A DNA stretch of 64,000 nt from Spirometra erinaceieuropaei (taxonomy: Eukaryota > Platyhelminthes > Cestoda > Diphyllobothriidea > Diphyllobothriidae), in assembly GCA_902702965.1 (NCBI GenBank), contig CACRXP010000313.1, positions 14,704 through 78,703 on the forward strand, written 5' to 3'. Under the pieces are notes generated by a model. The model did no database searches and had not been told where the DNA came from. It saw nothing but the letters and a program-made list of their open reading frames with translations. A program made the translations under genes and the position numbers. Shown here in pieces: positions 34,395 to 45,727 of the stretch; positions within the stretch are counted from its first letter, which is position 1, and the number at the start of each line of letters is the position of its first letter.

Positions 34395-34912
34395 ATAATT
34401 AATGTGATTTCCTATATAACGGTTTGTCAATTGCCTACATTCTGCGTGTATCATTGTAATATCTGCGCACCTGAACGCTTAAGGAGGTCGGTCTCATTCT
34501 GCTTCCCTCTCCCTGTCTCTCATCCTTTCCCCTCCCATACACCAGCGGACTACCGAGAATTTCTGTCCACTGGTAATGGGGCTGGGCGTAATGACTGATG
34601 TGACGAAGAAGTCTCCGTCTACGTGTGTCACACCATTCGCGACGGAAGCGGGGCAGGATAGCTCCAATTCAGTCCGACCGCTACGCTACCCGCTTTTAAA
34701 AGTCCCCAATTCCTGGAATGATCATGGAGAGAGTAGAGAAGTTCAGGAAAGCGATGATCCCCCTCAACCCTCCTTCGACCTCCACTTACTCCGACTTGAA
34801 GGAGAACATTTGTATGCAGACGACGGCAACTGAGTTCAAGTGGGATATGTGCGATGCTCTAGCTCAAACAGTCATGCAGTTTTCGAAGGTGCTTTCAACA
34901 TTGTCCGACATA
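34395..34912. other. No gene recognised between two foldback elements
   Basis: Two overlapping frames (34576-34918) without a domain. CT-rich repeat piece at 34490-34570. Confidence 0.4.
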
Positions 34913-35906
34913 CAGTAGGTGGGCTAAATCATGAAATGTCAACCGAAATTTCGAAATACGTTTTCGTTTTGAAAAGATTAAGTAAATAGGGTTATAAAGC
35001 TAATAAGTCTGCAACATAATTCTATCATACTTCAGTTACCTACAGGTGCCAGCTTTGAAACAAACTCCTCCCCGTTTGCATGCAGAAACCATACTTCGTA
35101 AAAAATGAGTACTTAAGTAGCATGCATTTTTTTGGCAGATTTCCGATGCCCTTAAATATTTAATTATATTCCATGGAAAACATGCATAGCAATATTTATT
35201 CTTTTGCTCATTCGGTCTAAAATTACGTCTTTTTCCAATTTTATACTCGAAGGAAGGGTATAATTCGGCCTTCAAAAAATTTCTGATTGTGAGGTTTTTT
35301 AAAAGCATGAGATGGCCGTTCGTAAAACGTCATGTCTCTGCATTTACCAATGTGGCTTGTAAGGTTAACAGTATGTCGCAAGTGCACTACTAAATTTTAT
35401 GAAACCCATATAGTTTCCTCGTAATACCATAGAGAAGTGCATGATTTTCTATACGCGGAAAATATCTGGCTTGTAGTTTGGAAACCCTGAATGCAGGTGT
35501 AACGGCAGATCAGGTGTAAAATTATTAGGGATTTAAAAAGTTTTTGAAAACTGAGAGATACACTTTCTCCGAGTATACAATTGGAAGATGACGTAATTTT
35601 CGACCGAATGAGCAAAAGAATAAATATTGCTATGCATGTTTTCCATGGAATATAATTAAATATTAAAGGGCATCGGAAATCTGCCAAAAAAATGCATGCT
35701 ACTTAAGTACTCATTTTTTACGAAGTATGGTTTCTGCATGCAAACGGGGAGGAGTTTGTTTCAAAGCTGGCACCTGTAGGTAACTGAATTATTATAGAAT
35801 CATGCTGCTTGCCGATTAATTTTCCAACCCTACCCAAATTATCTTTTCGAATCGAAAACTCATTTTGAAATTTCGGTTGACATTTCATGTGTTTGCTCAC
35901 CTACTG
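34913..35906. mobile_element. Foldback MITE-like element, complete
   Basis: TA|CAGTAGGTGGGCTAAATCAT at 34911; right end TGCTCACCTACTG at 35906, followed by CA instead of TA. 994 bp. Arms keep long matches, for example GCAGAAACCATACTTCGTAA (35080) against TTACGAAGTATGGTTTCTGC (35718), exact over 20 bases. Confidence 0.92.
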
Positions 35907-35909
35907 CAC

Positions 35910-37130
35910 ATACTTGGTGGAGTCTTAAGGGATCCACACTTAGGGATGGGATGAAAATCGCCACCACCGCTTTAGAAATATCTGAAATACAACCTGATGT
36001 ATTTGAGAAATCACGTCCGACGAAAGTACGCCCTCAATTATTCATCGTCAGGCCTGTACAATAATATAAGTAAGGGTAAAATAGCAAAAGTTAAAGGCAA
36101 CGGTATAGCAAAGACCCCCAAGTAATTTACGACCGGCCGCAGGCGCCTGTCGCATGGGAAATGTGGTAATAGGGCTTTTACGGGTGGGACCTGCGAATGG
36201 GTAGTTAACCGTTATTTTAAATGAAGGTAAATTTTTAATTTGTTTTCATGGTCGAAAACCATTTTACTGCAACAGAAGGGCGCGGCACGATTGCTAAATA
36301 TGTTTTTGTTGCGGTCTTTTGGCAAATAAATTTCAGGTGCGCGCCCGTCGAATGTTTACGGCAGGAAAGGTGTCCAAGGCTAGCAAAGCTAATGGCAATT
36401 CAATCACGTAAGTGGGCGTGCGGACGGTATCGAAATTAAGTGTACGAATCTGGCATGTCTACGAACGGAAGGCCAATGATATTTGCGCGATTTGTCACAA
36501 AAAACGGAAATCCAGAAAAGTCAGTAATGTATAAACCAATGAGGGTGTTTTGTCCAATCCTAATAACCTAATATAAGACGTGTGAACTCTTTGTGATAGA
36601 TAAAGTATACTCAGTGTAATTATAAATGATTTTGGCATGTAAGGGTTTCTCTTTGATCGTCAATGCTTTCCTAAATATATTAAATCATTGGGAGCGACGA
36701 CCCAAGCAAGTTCCGATGCTCCGGCCCACCTCCGACGTTAGACGGAAAAAATATCGAACGATATAACTCCGAAAAAGGTAACCGAATACTGCCAGATGAG
36801 AGAACTGCTCTCGACTGCAATATTATGTAAATGCCAAAGACAAATGACGCAGCAAGTTAGGAGGCGGCACTCCGATAGATAGGTATTTCGATGTGTCAAA
36901 AGAGGAAATCATTGAGGACCGACACAATTTTCGAGAACAGCCGACTGACAATCGGTACAATTATGAAGATTTGGCTGTTGTTTTTGAAAGGAGTCAGAGT
37001 GACGGCTTGTGAGAAAGATATCGGCGTCACGCAAGCCACGGCTGTGGAGTAGTATGCACTTTGCAGGAATGTATGCTCTATGGCACTTTTGAAGCAGACG
37101 AAGCCTTAGAATAGAGGTGCAAGTTGATGA
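35910..37130. other. No recognisable gene
   Basis: Mixed-composition sequence with short frames only; no domain or window repeat recognised. Confidence 0.4.
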
Positions 37131-37139
37131 GACTGCCGT

Positions 37140-38290
37140 TTTCACAACTCTCTGTACTAAGGTCATGGCGGGTTATGCAACGGGAAGTCGACCAATGGTA
37201 GATAATTTAAAAGCGAAGGGTATGATCCCTGATAAAGGAGTAAAGCACATCGGCCATTTCTTAACTCTCTGAGCCACGGTCATGTTAGGAGAGTGTCGAA
37301 CGAAACATGCCTACTTAAACAGGCATAATAGGCATTCTCTCTACGCCATAGATAGTTGGGGGCCTTCACTAGATCGATCTAGTGAAGGTCCCCTAGTGCC
37401 ATCTGCTGGACACACCCGCCTGTCTTACGGGAATGATAATGATAATAGGCGTTTTACGGGTGGGGCGTATAGGCCATAAGTGAAAGTACAAAAAGTAGGC
37501 ACGACGCAATCGACAACGGGTCATGCTAACTCCATAGCTGATTGTGCAACGCTGCTTCTCAACTCTCTGAGCTGGGATCATGGCATGGTTTGCGCAAGAG
37601 TCTACAATTAACGACCCAATCTGCATCGTGAAAAGCGCGTTCCGTGGCGAGTGAGTTGCACGGCAGTCTAGCGGTCGCTTCTTATTTTTACGGGAGTATT
37701 TAATAAAACACGACCTACTTGAAGGACCCAGTTGACACCATGAAGGCCTTGGTCCGTGATGAACGTGTGAGACTAAGTTTGTGGCAATCAAATGATCGTT
37801 TCCTAATGATATGTTCTACTGTCCACGACGAACGAAGCAATCGACGAGTCAGGACAACTTCATAGCAGATTGTGTTACGCTGCTTCTCAGTTCTCTGAGC
37901 TGTGATCATGGTGTGTTATGCAAATGAAAGTCAGGTAAAAACTTCCCAATGGTATTAAGGCGAAGTCAAGTCCGAACGATCGTTTCTCAAGTGTGTCAGC
38001 TGCGATCATGTTATAATATGCAACGGGAAATCGGGGAATACCTTTCCAATGGTATGCGCAAGAGCAACGTGGCTTCACAATTCCTTGAACTGGAATCAGG
38101 GCATTTAATATGACGCAAAGTCAGATGGAAACGGTTGTTCCTCAAAGCTCTGAGCTGAGAATTATCTAATCTAAACCTTCAGTCTAATGATCGTTTCTCA
38201 TGTTTACGAGCATATTTCATAAAACAAGACCTATTTAAACACGTGTAATAGGCATTCTTCATACTCGTAATTTCTTGGGAGCTTTCACTA
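37140..38290. repeat. Degenerate internally repeated region
   Basis: A block like TTCTCAACTCTCTGAGCTG-GATCATGG-G-GTTATGCAA recurs at about 37140, 37258, 37548, 37883, 37985 and 38075. A second block (ACATGCCTACTTAAACAGGC... GCATTCTCT) at 37305 recurs at 38230. Spacing is irregular (about 90-330 bp), so this is a decayed tandem or nested repeat of unknown class. Frames here are not conserved between repeats. Confidence 0.55.
37358..37393. repeat. 36-bp near-perfect palindrome
   Basis: GGGGGCCTTCACTAGATC (37358-37375) is the inverted repeat of 37376-37393 with one mismatch and no spacer. One arm-like sequence (GGGAGCTTTCACTAGATTAT) also occurs at 38277-38296. Confidence 0.9.
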
Positions 38291-38379
38291 GATTATTACC
38301 GCCACAAACCTAACGCCAAACACGGTCATGCTTTGAACAGGAAATCCCTAACCTGTATGCATCTAAATAAAACTCGGTC

Positions 38380-38480
38380 GAAACCGTAACCTTAAATAAA
38401 GACCTAAAACCCTAAGCCAACCATTGTAACCCTAGTCCCAAGAATAACCCAACTAACTCCAATTTAAACCGTTGCCCAAA
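38380..38480 (-). repeat. Degenerate CCCTAA-like tract
   Basis: AACCGTAACC, AAACCCTAAGCC and TAACCCTAGTCCC variants, the C-strand counterpart of the TTAGGG-like tracts elsewhere. No TIR seen around it. Confidence 0.5.
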
Positions 38481-38644
38481 CCACAACCATGCGCCCAAAA
38501 CGGACTACTTAAATGTTGTTAACGCTAGCGAAGGTCAAAAGTCGTTCTCTGCATAACCTCTATCACAACCTACTGCCAAGCATACCATTATGAAGCACAG
38601 CTAACTAAGTAAGGTAAGAAGGTAGGCTTCTGAGCAACCACCAA

Positions 38645-38658
38645 GGGGGGGGGGGGGG
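38645..38658 (+). repeat. 14-base G run
   Basis: Uninterrupted poly-G, possible site of length error in assembly. Confidence 0.95.
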
Positions 38659-38659
38659 T

Positions 38660-40620
38660 TACATACCCTACTCTCACCGCTATTCGGATAAATTCTAATC
38701 TTCAGCTGGCTGGAGTTAGATACTCTGCTAGCACATGGGACGAAAGTGTACACTTAGCGAGGGTCCGTGCGGTGCGGACTCAATGAAAGTCTTCCCCCAT
38801 TGTACTGGGCCGACACATCAACAGCTGCGGGATTTCAGAGTACGGACAAACAGTACGTGCAACCAAATGCATTTGCCGATCCACTAGGATAAAATGCGGT
38901 ATTCAAGAATCCTTGCTGTCAGACACAGTAGCAAAATAGGGAAAACAGCCAAGGATTGTTGCTTCGAGAATTCCGGAGAAAAAAGGGAGTTGCAGCAACA
39001 GTTTTAACATGCTGAGGCAGAACAATTCGGGTGTCACTACGGGATAAGTCAGCCCTCCCTCACGTGGCGGAAGTCGGACATTCTTCTCCGCCGTCAACTT
39101 TGAAGTTCGGTTCACGTGTGCGTGTATAGGGCTGGCACGTTTGTAGCAGGCGGAAGAACGGATTGTTCTACTGGACCCACCCACATCTCCACTTTCCTTG
39201 ACTTTTTCTTCCACCGAAACATCCCGTGCGGTAGATCGGGTCGTCGTCTTTTGAAACCGAACTGCTGTCTGCTCCTCTTCATTCCAACCCCAACCGACGC
39301 TCCTTTTTCTTCCTTCACGCAGGAATCTGACTGCTTAAAGCTGCATTTTCTCCTTTGTTTAGTGAGACTAATTACTAATGTCGTCCACCGACAGCGCGCC
39401 CGCACACGTGCGTAAGTCTTTGAAGCAGGCGAAGTCTTGCGTTGACTGCGCGGTCCAGAAAGCAAACAACTCTGCTTCCTTCGCTCCTCGCCGGAATTTT
39501 CGACAATTTTAACACAAATCTGTGCCCTTAATGCACACGCGTTCAGGCGGAGGTCGCGACTGCGCCTGGGAATGCGGACTCAGATCTAGATGAAGGCGTT
39601 TGGTGGGTAGAATTTTTGGCGTCCAGACGCGCGAAAAACCTGTGTTGTTATTCAACTGCAAATGCGGTAGGTGCTTTTTCTCCTCCAAGTGGATTCAACT
39701 GAGAATCTCTTTGGTCGCCAAGTACGAATGGTGCATTTATAGGCAACAGTAAAGTGTAGGATCCCACTTGACTGTCGGTAGACTGTGAAACCTGCTACAA
39801 AGGAATGATGGTGGTGGAAGTTTTACGGATGGACCAGCACGCCGGACAGGGAGCTGACGAAATGCAAAAAATAGAGAAATCTTTTGCATTTCGGCGGAAA
39901 GTTTTATGGTAAACCTCTGTATGGCAACGGAAATGAGCGCGTTAGTCAAAAGATAAACAAAAAGCAAATTTTCGAACAAAATAACGGACTCTGAATAATG
40001 GTTTGTGGTCATGGGAAGTAATCGTTGTCGGCGGTATAATATCAGTAATGGCCTGCAAATGGATGACAAGATAAAACCCCATATTACGCACGATTCACAG
40101 TCTACCGACAGGCACTTGTGGTTTTTCGTCCCACCGCTGCCCATTTAAGGTACAAAGTATCACCACTGATATAACTGTTTCTGGCCCAATCGTCGTCATC
40201 AGCGTCTACTACCTGAACTCGACTGAAATGGTTGTCGAGCCTTTTTATGCAAAGCGCTTGCATGCCTGGGCTGCGGGTCCACTTCCTACCAGCTATGATC
40301 GGGGCCATTCAACGTCGCATTGAATTGACGCTCACTGGCCTATTTCGCTTGAAGAAGTGAAACTTGCATTTTCTTTTTTAAGTAGAGCATATTCCTCGTG
40401 AAAAAAATCTGAGAGACAGAGACGATGGGGTCGACCCGACTGAGTGGACCTCAGGGTGCAGGTGCTCTAAAAAGACGTTTGGTTATTCAGGAGTCAGCTC
40501 CTTTCAACGGTCTCGCTGATACACATGGCATGAACGTGTAATCCAGATCGTCCTTTGAGGGATTGTCAGGTTCAGTATTAGCCACACATTTTGTCGCTAT
40601 GACAACATATTCGAATAGAA
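38660..40620. other. No recognisable gene
   Basis: Opposing frames at 39112-39465 and 39116-39415 and a minus frame at 39737-40144 show no domain. Nothing else identified. Confidence 0.4.
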
Positions 40621-40624
40621 TGTC

Positions 40625-40712
40625 ATTAAAGACAAAGACAAGGGGGACTGGAGCGGCCATTTCCAGCTTACTAACCGTCGTCGGTCAGCCAAACTCAATC
40701 CTGAAATTTGGA
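40625..40712 (-). mobile_element. R1 retrozyme-like fragment
   Basis: Minus-strand R1 piece from GTCTTTGTCTT back through a degraded hammerhead-like core (40646-40690; CCGACGA for CTGACGA, GAAA kept). Confidence 0.7.
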
Positions 40713-40764
40713 CACAGGAATCTAGTAAGTTGCATTACAAAGATCCACGACCATATAGACACGG

Positions 40765-40766
<2 letters not shown>

Positions 40767-40802
<36 letters not shown>
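40767..40802. repeat. (AT)18 microsatellite
   Basis: 36 bp of uninterrupted AT dinucleotide between two R1 copies. Confidence 0.95.
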
Positions 40803-40805
<3 letters not shown>

Positions 40806-40807
<2 letters not shown>

Positions 40808-41091
40808 GGCAGAATGGTATTACCGACAAAGACAAGGGAGACTGGAATGGCAATTTCTGACTTATTAACCGTCGTCAGCCAGCCAGCCCCAACTGCGAGG
40901 TGTGCAGCACCTGGGACTCGACCCCGCGATCCGCTGGCTAGATGTCCAAGAACCTAACCACTGATCCACGCGCTCATTGTTCTGTCGGTTATGATCGGGT
41001 ATATTAACAAGAATTGAGGGGCTCCCCCCAATCGCGTTACGCAACTCATTCGTCTTTGGGGTTTTCTCTCGAGCCCTCCAGCAGCCGCACA
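40806..41091 (-). mobile_element. R1 retrozyme-like element, interrupted by a foldback element
   Basis: Nearly one R1 unit on the minus strand: hammerhead-like core at 40840-40884, tRNA-like head (B-box-like in GGGACTCGACCCC, minus strand) and the tail ending at CAGCAGCCGCACA. There a foldback element begins at 41094 after its TA, so the foldback inserted into or at the end of this R1 copy. Confidence 0.8.
40840..40884 (-). ncRNA. Hammerhead-like core of R1
   Basis: Minus strand: GGCTGG - CTGACGA - GGTT-AATA-AGTC - GAAA - TTGCCA - TT - CCAGTC. Helix I 6 pairs, boxes intact, helix III palindrome broken by one change. Confidence 0.55.
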
Positions 41092-41093
41092 TA

Positions 41094-42042
41094 CAGGGGG
41101 TGTGCTAACTCACGAAATGTTAACCGAAATTCTGAAATGCGTTTTCGACTCGAAAAAATTACTTAAAGGGGTTTAAACAGTAATCATCCTGCAGCATATC
41201 TCTATAACAATTCAGTTACCTCGGGACGCCGGTTCTTGGACGAACTTCTTTCCAGTCGCATGCAAAAACCACATTCTGCAACAAATGGCTGCTTACGTAG
41301 CATGTATTTTTCTCCCTGATTTTCGATGTCCTTAAAAATTCACTTGCATTTCATGAAAAACATGCATTACAATATTCACTCTTTTACTCATTTGGTAGAA
41401 TATTATGCCTTTTTCCAATTTTATATTCGAAGAAATGGTATAATTTGGTTTTAAAAAGTTTATAATTATGAAATTTTTTAATACAGTGAAATTTCCGTTC
41501 AAAAAACATCATGTCTCCGCATTCGCCAATGTGGCTTGTAAAGTTAACAACACGGCTTAAAACCACTGTTAAATTTTAGGAACCTCATATGGTCTCCTCT
41601 TAATGCCTGTAGAGAAATGTATAGTTTCCGTACGCGGAAAATATACGGCTTGCAGTTTGGAAACCCTGAATGCAAGTGTAACGGCATGTCGCTTTCAGGA
41701 TAATTCGGAGTTGGAAAAGTTTTTAGAACCGAATTATACCCTTCCCCCGAGTATAAGTTTTGAATAAGACGTAATTTTCTACACAATGAGCAAAAGAATG
41801 AATATTTTTATGCATGTTTCCCATGAAATATAATTGAGTTTTTAAGGGCATTGAAAATCAATGAGAAAAATGCATACCACTTAAGTAATCATTTGTTACA
41901 GAGTGTGGTTTTTACTTGTGACCGGAGAGAAGGTTCTTCGAAACTGAATTATTATAGAATGCAGGATGATTAATTTTAATTTTCGAAACGATAAAACATT
42001 TCGGAATTTTGGTTAACATTTCACGAGTTAGCCCATCTACTG
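41094..42042. mobile_element. Foldback MITE-like element, complete
   Basis: TA|CAGGGGGTGTGCTAACTCAC at 41092 and GAGTTAGCCCATCTACTG|TA at 42025-42044. 949 bp; the right arm is about 40 bp shorter than in other copies. Confidence 0.9.
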
Positions 42043-42044
42043 TA

Positions 42045-42570
42045 TACGGGCTGATAGGACGGGCCAGCAACCGCATAGCAGCTGATAGGACCCGCAGGGG
42101 ACCACGACGATACTTCAAAGGCAAGAAGAGTTATTCATCTTAGCGGGAGTCAGTGTAGAAACTGGAAGTTGGCAACTCGATAACGCTGGCTGGAATAACC
42201 CGCGCGCCTAATCCTGGCGACTGAACCAGACCATCGCGATGTTTGGGGTAGGAGCAGGAGGAGGCGGAGTAATCGATCTATCGAAACTGACGCGCATACT
42301 GTCGGTGCACGAGTACAGTATTCCTGTCTCCTACCGCTAGGGCCAGCATGCACTCTGTCGGCATGTTTGGTGTACATTTACAGCCGGACGCATGCTCGGT
42401 AAGAAATCAAGGCGAGGAGCCATCCGTCAAAGTGCACTGCTCCGTAGTCCGCTTATTTGACTAGTCTGCACTTAGGTAGAAGGCGACATCAGTTGCATCA
42501 TAGGGACTGCAAAAATGCCAAGCCAATCTAACCGGTCAAATAGAGACGTCTGCAAGGAGAGCATGCGGGT
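42045..42570. other. No recognisable gene
   Basis: No domain or window repeat identified. Confidence 0.4.
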
Positions 42571-42574
42571 AGCG

Positions 42575-42960
42575 CACAGACGAACAATGTTCCCTTCGCC
42601 AGGATTGGTGGGTCAGATGGTCGAGCAATCATCCCACCAACATACAACACACATGTGAGGAAATTGCAGCAATTAACGACGTCAATGTCGGCCATCGAAC
42701 AGTCATCACAACAAGTGCAACGATCCTTGATGAGGGGGGGGAGCCATGAATTTTGATAGGCATGCGTTAGCATGGCGACTGCATCTATAAGTACCGCAGC
42801 CCCTTGTGCATGAACCACCCGTATCTGCTATTTTCTTTGATGATGGGTTCGAACAGGAATATGAAACGTCAGGCGAATGAAACTCTTGTTCTAGCGATTG
42901 TGTCTACATCTTCAGGACTGCTTCCTGGGACTTGTCTTTTCGCTTCCATTGGCATTAATA
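42575..42960 (+). mobile_element. Penelope-like element, 3'-end fragment
   Basis: Matches the non-coding 3' part of the PLE at 13360-13640: GGTGGGTCAGATGGTCGAGC, AATTAACGACG, GGCCATC, TAGCATGGCGACT, CATGAACCACCCGTATCTGC. It extends beyond the hammerhead-like motif to GGACTGCTTCCTGGGACTTG ... GCTTCCATTGGCA, the full PLE 3' end also seen at 26730-26770. No RT sequence. Confidence 0.85.
42835..42875 (+). ncRNA. Hammerhead-like motif, degenerate (PLE 3' end)
   Basis: TTTGATGA replaces CTGATGA; GAAACGTC is intact; helix II partly weakened (GGGTT with AATAT). Confidence 0.4.
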
Positions 42961-42969
42961 AGTCCACTT

Positions 42970-43700
42970 TGGTTCAAGCCGAAAGCTAGAGAACGCTGAG
43001 TCAAATTTCGCTTGACAGACCGACTTTCCGGACAAATTCAAGGATCTGGCCTCCAGCGCCTCCGGCGACAGAGCGTGCTGTTGACTGGCTGACCTGCAGC
43101 AAATCTGCTTTTTGTGCCAGTCATGCTATTGAAGCAAAAACGCGTAACCTTTGACACTGTAGTCGTGAGCTATCGGCCAGAGCTGTAAGCCGAGTCTTTG
43201 TGGTGAGGTACCGGACTAAATTACCTATGACAATTTAGTCCCATTTTCTTTGCCCGGATTGCTTGTTTGAATGTGACGAAATACAACACACCTGTGCAAC
43301 CCGCCTTGCTGGCCTGCTTTGCTGCCGCGCTCTGTTGTCAGGTTACTTAAAATTGAGAATCTCTTTGTTATTCACTGCTCAGTTCTACCTGCTATCTTTA
43401 AGGCTAGGGGCTCATGAGATATAACTCGTTAGTTCGTGAGAACATTACGATTTACGTCATATTCACTGAGGACAGCTAACCCAAGGGCCAGGAGTACTGC
43501 TATTTACTTCGTCCTCCGGCCCTTAGGTGTGTGTATGTTACAATATCGAAAGTTGAGTTTTCGCTGTCGCGTTTTTTCGAACTGTTCACTTGTGAAAACG
43601 CAAAAATAGTCCTCCGGTATGACCAGGTTGCTTTCCAAAGATAAGATATGCGATTCCATGTTGAACGCACAAATCTAAGGAAGCGGGTAACCTTGTTGCA
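42970..43700. other. No recognisable gene
   Basis: Short frames only. Confidence 0.4.
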
Positions 43701-43709
43701 AGCTCGAGA

Positions 43710-43915
43710 GCGGTTAGTATTAGGGTGAGTGGTGGGGCTAGAATTAGGTGTACTGGGGTTAGGGTTGTGCTTGATGTTACGGTTAAGGTTACGGTTGGAC
43801 CTGCCGTAAGTGTCAGGTTTATGGTTAGAGTTATGAGGGTCAGTTTTAGGGGTAGAGTTAGGGTCGGGACTAAGAGTGTTGGGGTTCAGGTTAAAGTCGG
43901 GACACAGAAATAGGT
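43710..43915 (+). repeat. Degenerate TTAGGG-like array
   Basis: GGTTAGTATTAGGG, GGGGTTAGGGTTGTG, GGTTACGGTTGG and similar units. It makes the Val/Arg-rich 62-residue frame, which is not a gene. No TIR recognised. Confidence 0.7.
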
Positions 43916-44019
43916 AACTCCTGGAATTAGACGCGAGGTCACCTATAGTCCGTGGGGGTGTACATATTGCCTTACACGCCCCACGTATTTTGCGGACTTT
44001 GTCTCCAAATAAGGTATGA

Positions 44020-44731
44020 AATTTCCCATTTCATGGAAAGCACGCACAAAATAGTCATCCTTCTGCTCATTCGGTAGAAAATTACGTCTTCCTATATTAT
44101 GCTCGAAGGAGTGGTGAAATTCGAATTCCAATTCTCGAATAATGCCGGACCCTGACCTGCCGTTACACTTGCATTCAAGGTTTTCGAACTACAAACCGCA
44201 TATTTTCCGCGTACGGAAAACCATACGGTATTAAGAGGAGACCATATGGGATTCATAAAATTTAGCAGTGCATTTGAGCCATTGTTAACATTACAAGCCA
44301 CAATGGTAAAGGCAGAGACATGACGATTAATGAGCGGCCATTTCACGGTATAAAAAATTCTCATAATTAGAAACTTTTTTGAAACCGAATTATACCGTTC
44401 CTTCGAGTATAAATTTGGAAAAAGACGTCATTTTCTACCAAATGAGTAAAAGAATGTATATTTTATGCAGGTTTTTCATGAAATATAATTGAATTTTTGC
44501 GGGGATCGAAAATCAGTGAGAAAAATGAATGTTATTCATATAGTCATTTTTTACAGAGTGTAGTTTTTGCATGCAGCCGGAAAGAAGTTCCTTCGAAAGC
44601 CAGCATCCTGGGATAACTGAATCATTATACAATTATGCTGCACAATGATTATTTTCACAACCCTACTTAATTCATGTTTTCCAAACAAAAACGCGTTTCG
44701 GTTGACATTTCATGAGTTAGCCCACCTACTG
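44020..44731. mobile_element. Foldback MITE-like element, 5'-truncated
   Basis: Enters the left arm at about 44026 (CATTTCATGGAAAGCACGCA) and runs through spacer and right arm to GCCCACCTACTG|TA (44731). The outer ~300 bp of the left arm are missing. Confidence 0.85.
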
Positions 44732-45225
44732 TATATAGTAAAGTAGCAATTGTCGCACGAAGAAGGATAAACAAGAGCAAGCCAAGAAGTCGCGTTCAGC
44801 TTATCCCGGTTACTGTCAAGATTGTCTTTAACTCGTTCGCAAGAGACGATTGCAAACTGTGCACTCGTACTCTACGAGTCCAAGTCTTCATTCCGCATGG
44901 GCACTGTCCTGTTGCAGCACCCTGTCCTGCTGGTTCGCAAATCTGCCTCCTTTTTAAGGTGTTCTCAAGTCAGTCGCAAACAAATCCGGTCCTGGTGAAG
45001 GCATCTGTGCGCGTTAGACAGCTTCCTGCCACTCTTTTCGTTCTCGCTTGCCAAGGCTGAGCAGCCACGTCTGCAGAGCCACCTGGAGAGGGCACTTGGC
45101 TCTTTGAGTACCTCCAGGTCTGGCGCACTTCAGAATCCCCGGGACAGGATTTCCACCCACCCTTACCTTTGCATCTGACGGCCAGCGAGGTGGCGGTGAA
45201 CACTAACCCTCAAAGAACGCAAAGT
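44544..45225 (+). repeat. Segmental duplication, copy 1
   Basis: Begins inside the right arm of the foldback element and continues into non-repeat sequence (TATATAGTAAAGTAGCAATT ... GCAGCCACGTCTGCAGAGCC ... TCCAGGTCTG). Matches 45728-46355 at an offset of about 1186 bp with small indels. Confidence 0.85.
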
Positions 45226-45261
45226 TTGTTCATTTTCCCAAAGGACTCATTCTTCTTCGAA

Positions 45262-45277
45262 ATATATATATATATAT
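45262..45277. repeat. (AT)8 microsatellite
   Basis: Short AT dinucleotide run next to the R2 element. Confidence 0.85.
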
Positions 45278-45306
45278 CAGGGGGCAGACGACAGTGTCTG
45301 GGGGTA

Positions 45307-45354
45307 GATTGATACAGCAATGTTTCGGGCTTGTTTGCCTTCATTCAGCCAATC
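45307..45354 (-). ncRNA. Hammerhead-like motif of R2
   Basis: Minus strand: GATTGG - CTGAATGA - A - GGC(AAACAA)GCC - C - GAAA - CA(TTGC)TG - TA - TCAATC. Helix I has 6 pairs (one G-T), helix II 3, helix III 2. The same helix I pairing is kept in the 14.1-kb copy. Confidence 0.5.
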
Positions 45355-45678
45355 ATAAACCTGACCACCAGCAGCTGGTACCGGAAACACAAAAATGCGT
45401 TCAGACGCACCTGGCGCAGCTGGTCCATCACTGGGGTCTACCAGATGGGTCATAAGCACTTCATCGAACCGAAGTTCATCAGTGCCTCGCCACCTGCCAT
45501 TCTCTGTCGCTGCAGATCGGGTATTTATTCACTCAGGAATGGGCGCACACCGATCCATTGGCTTCCCGAAGCAAACAAGCTTCGTATGGGCGATAGGGGT
45601 CACGAACAGGCAACCACCTACCAGGCCGAAGTCGTCCAAGCTATGATAGCACAGGGGAGACGACAGAGTCTGGGGGTA

Positions 45679-45723
45679 GATTGATACAGCACTGTTTCGG
45701 GCTTATTGTGCCTTCATTCAGCC
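45679..45723 (-). ncRNA. Hammerhead-like motif of R2, truncated helix I
   Basis: GGCTGAATGAAGGC...GCCC-GAAA-CAGTGCTG-TA-TCAATC on the minus strand; the 5' strand of helix I is replaced at the element boundary. Confidence 0.4.
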
Positions 45724-45727
45724 TTCA

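Larger units (their letters stand above)
45285..45724 (-). mobile_element. R2 repeat: ~373-bp unit with direct terminal overlap
   Basis: About 65 bp at 45286-45350 (AGACGACAGTGTCTGGGGGT...) recur at 45659-45723, so the element is one ~373-bp unit plus about 65 bp of the next. Each terminal segment holds a hammerhead-like core on the minus strand. Non-coding; apparent frames (45277-45684) differ between copies. It lies exactly between the two copies of the segmental duplication. Class unknown; architecture is that of a retrozyme or tandem SINE. Confidence 0.75.

Noticed and set aside
45450..45490. CTGATGA in R2 as the hammerhead core
   Set aside because: No GAAA box or helix I partner at the right distance; the CTGAATGA site near the unit end fits much better.
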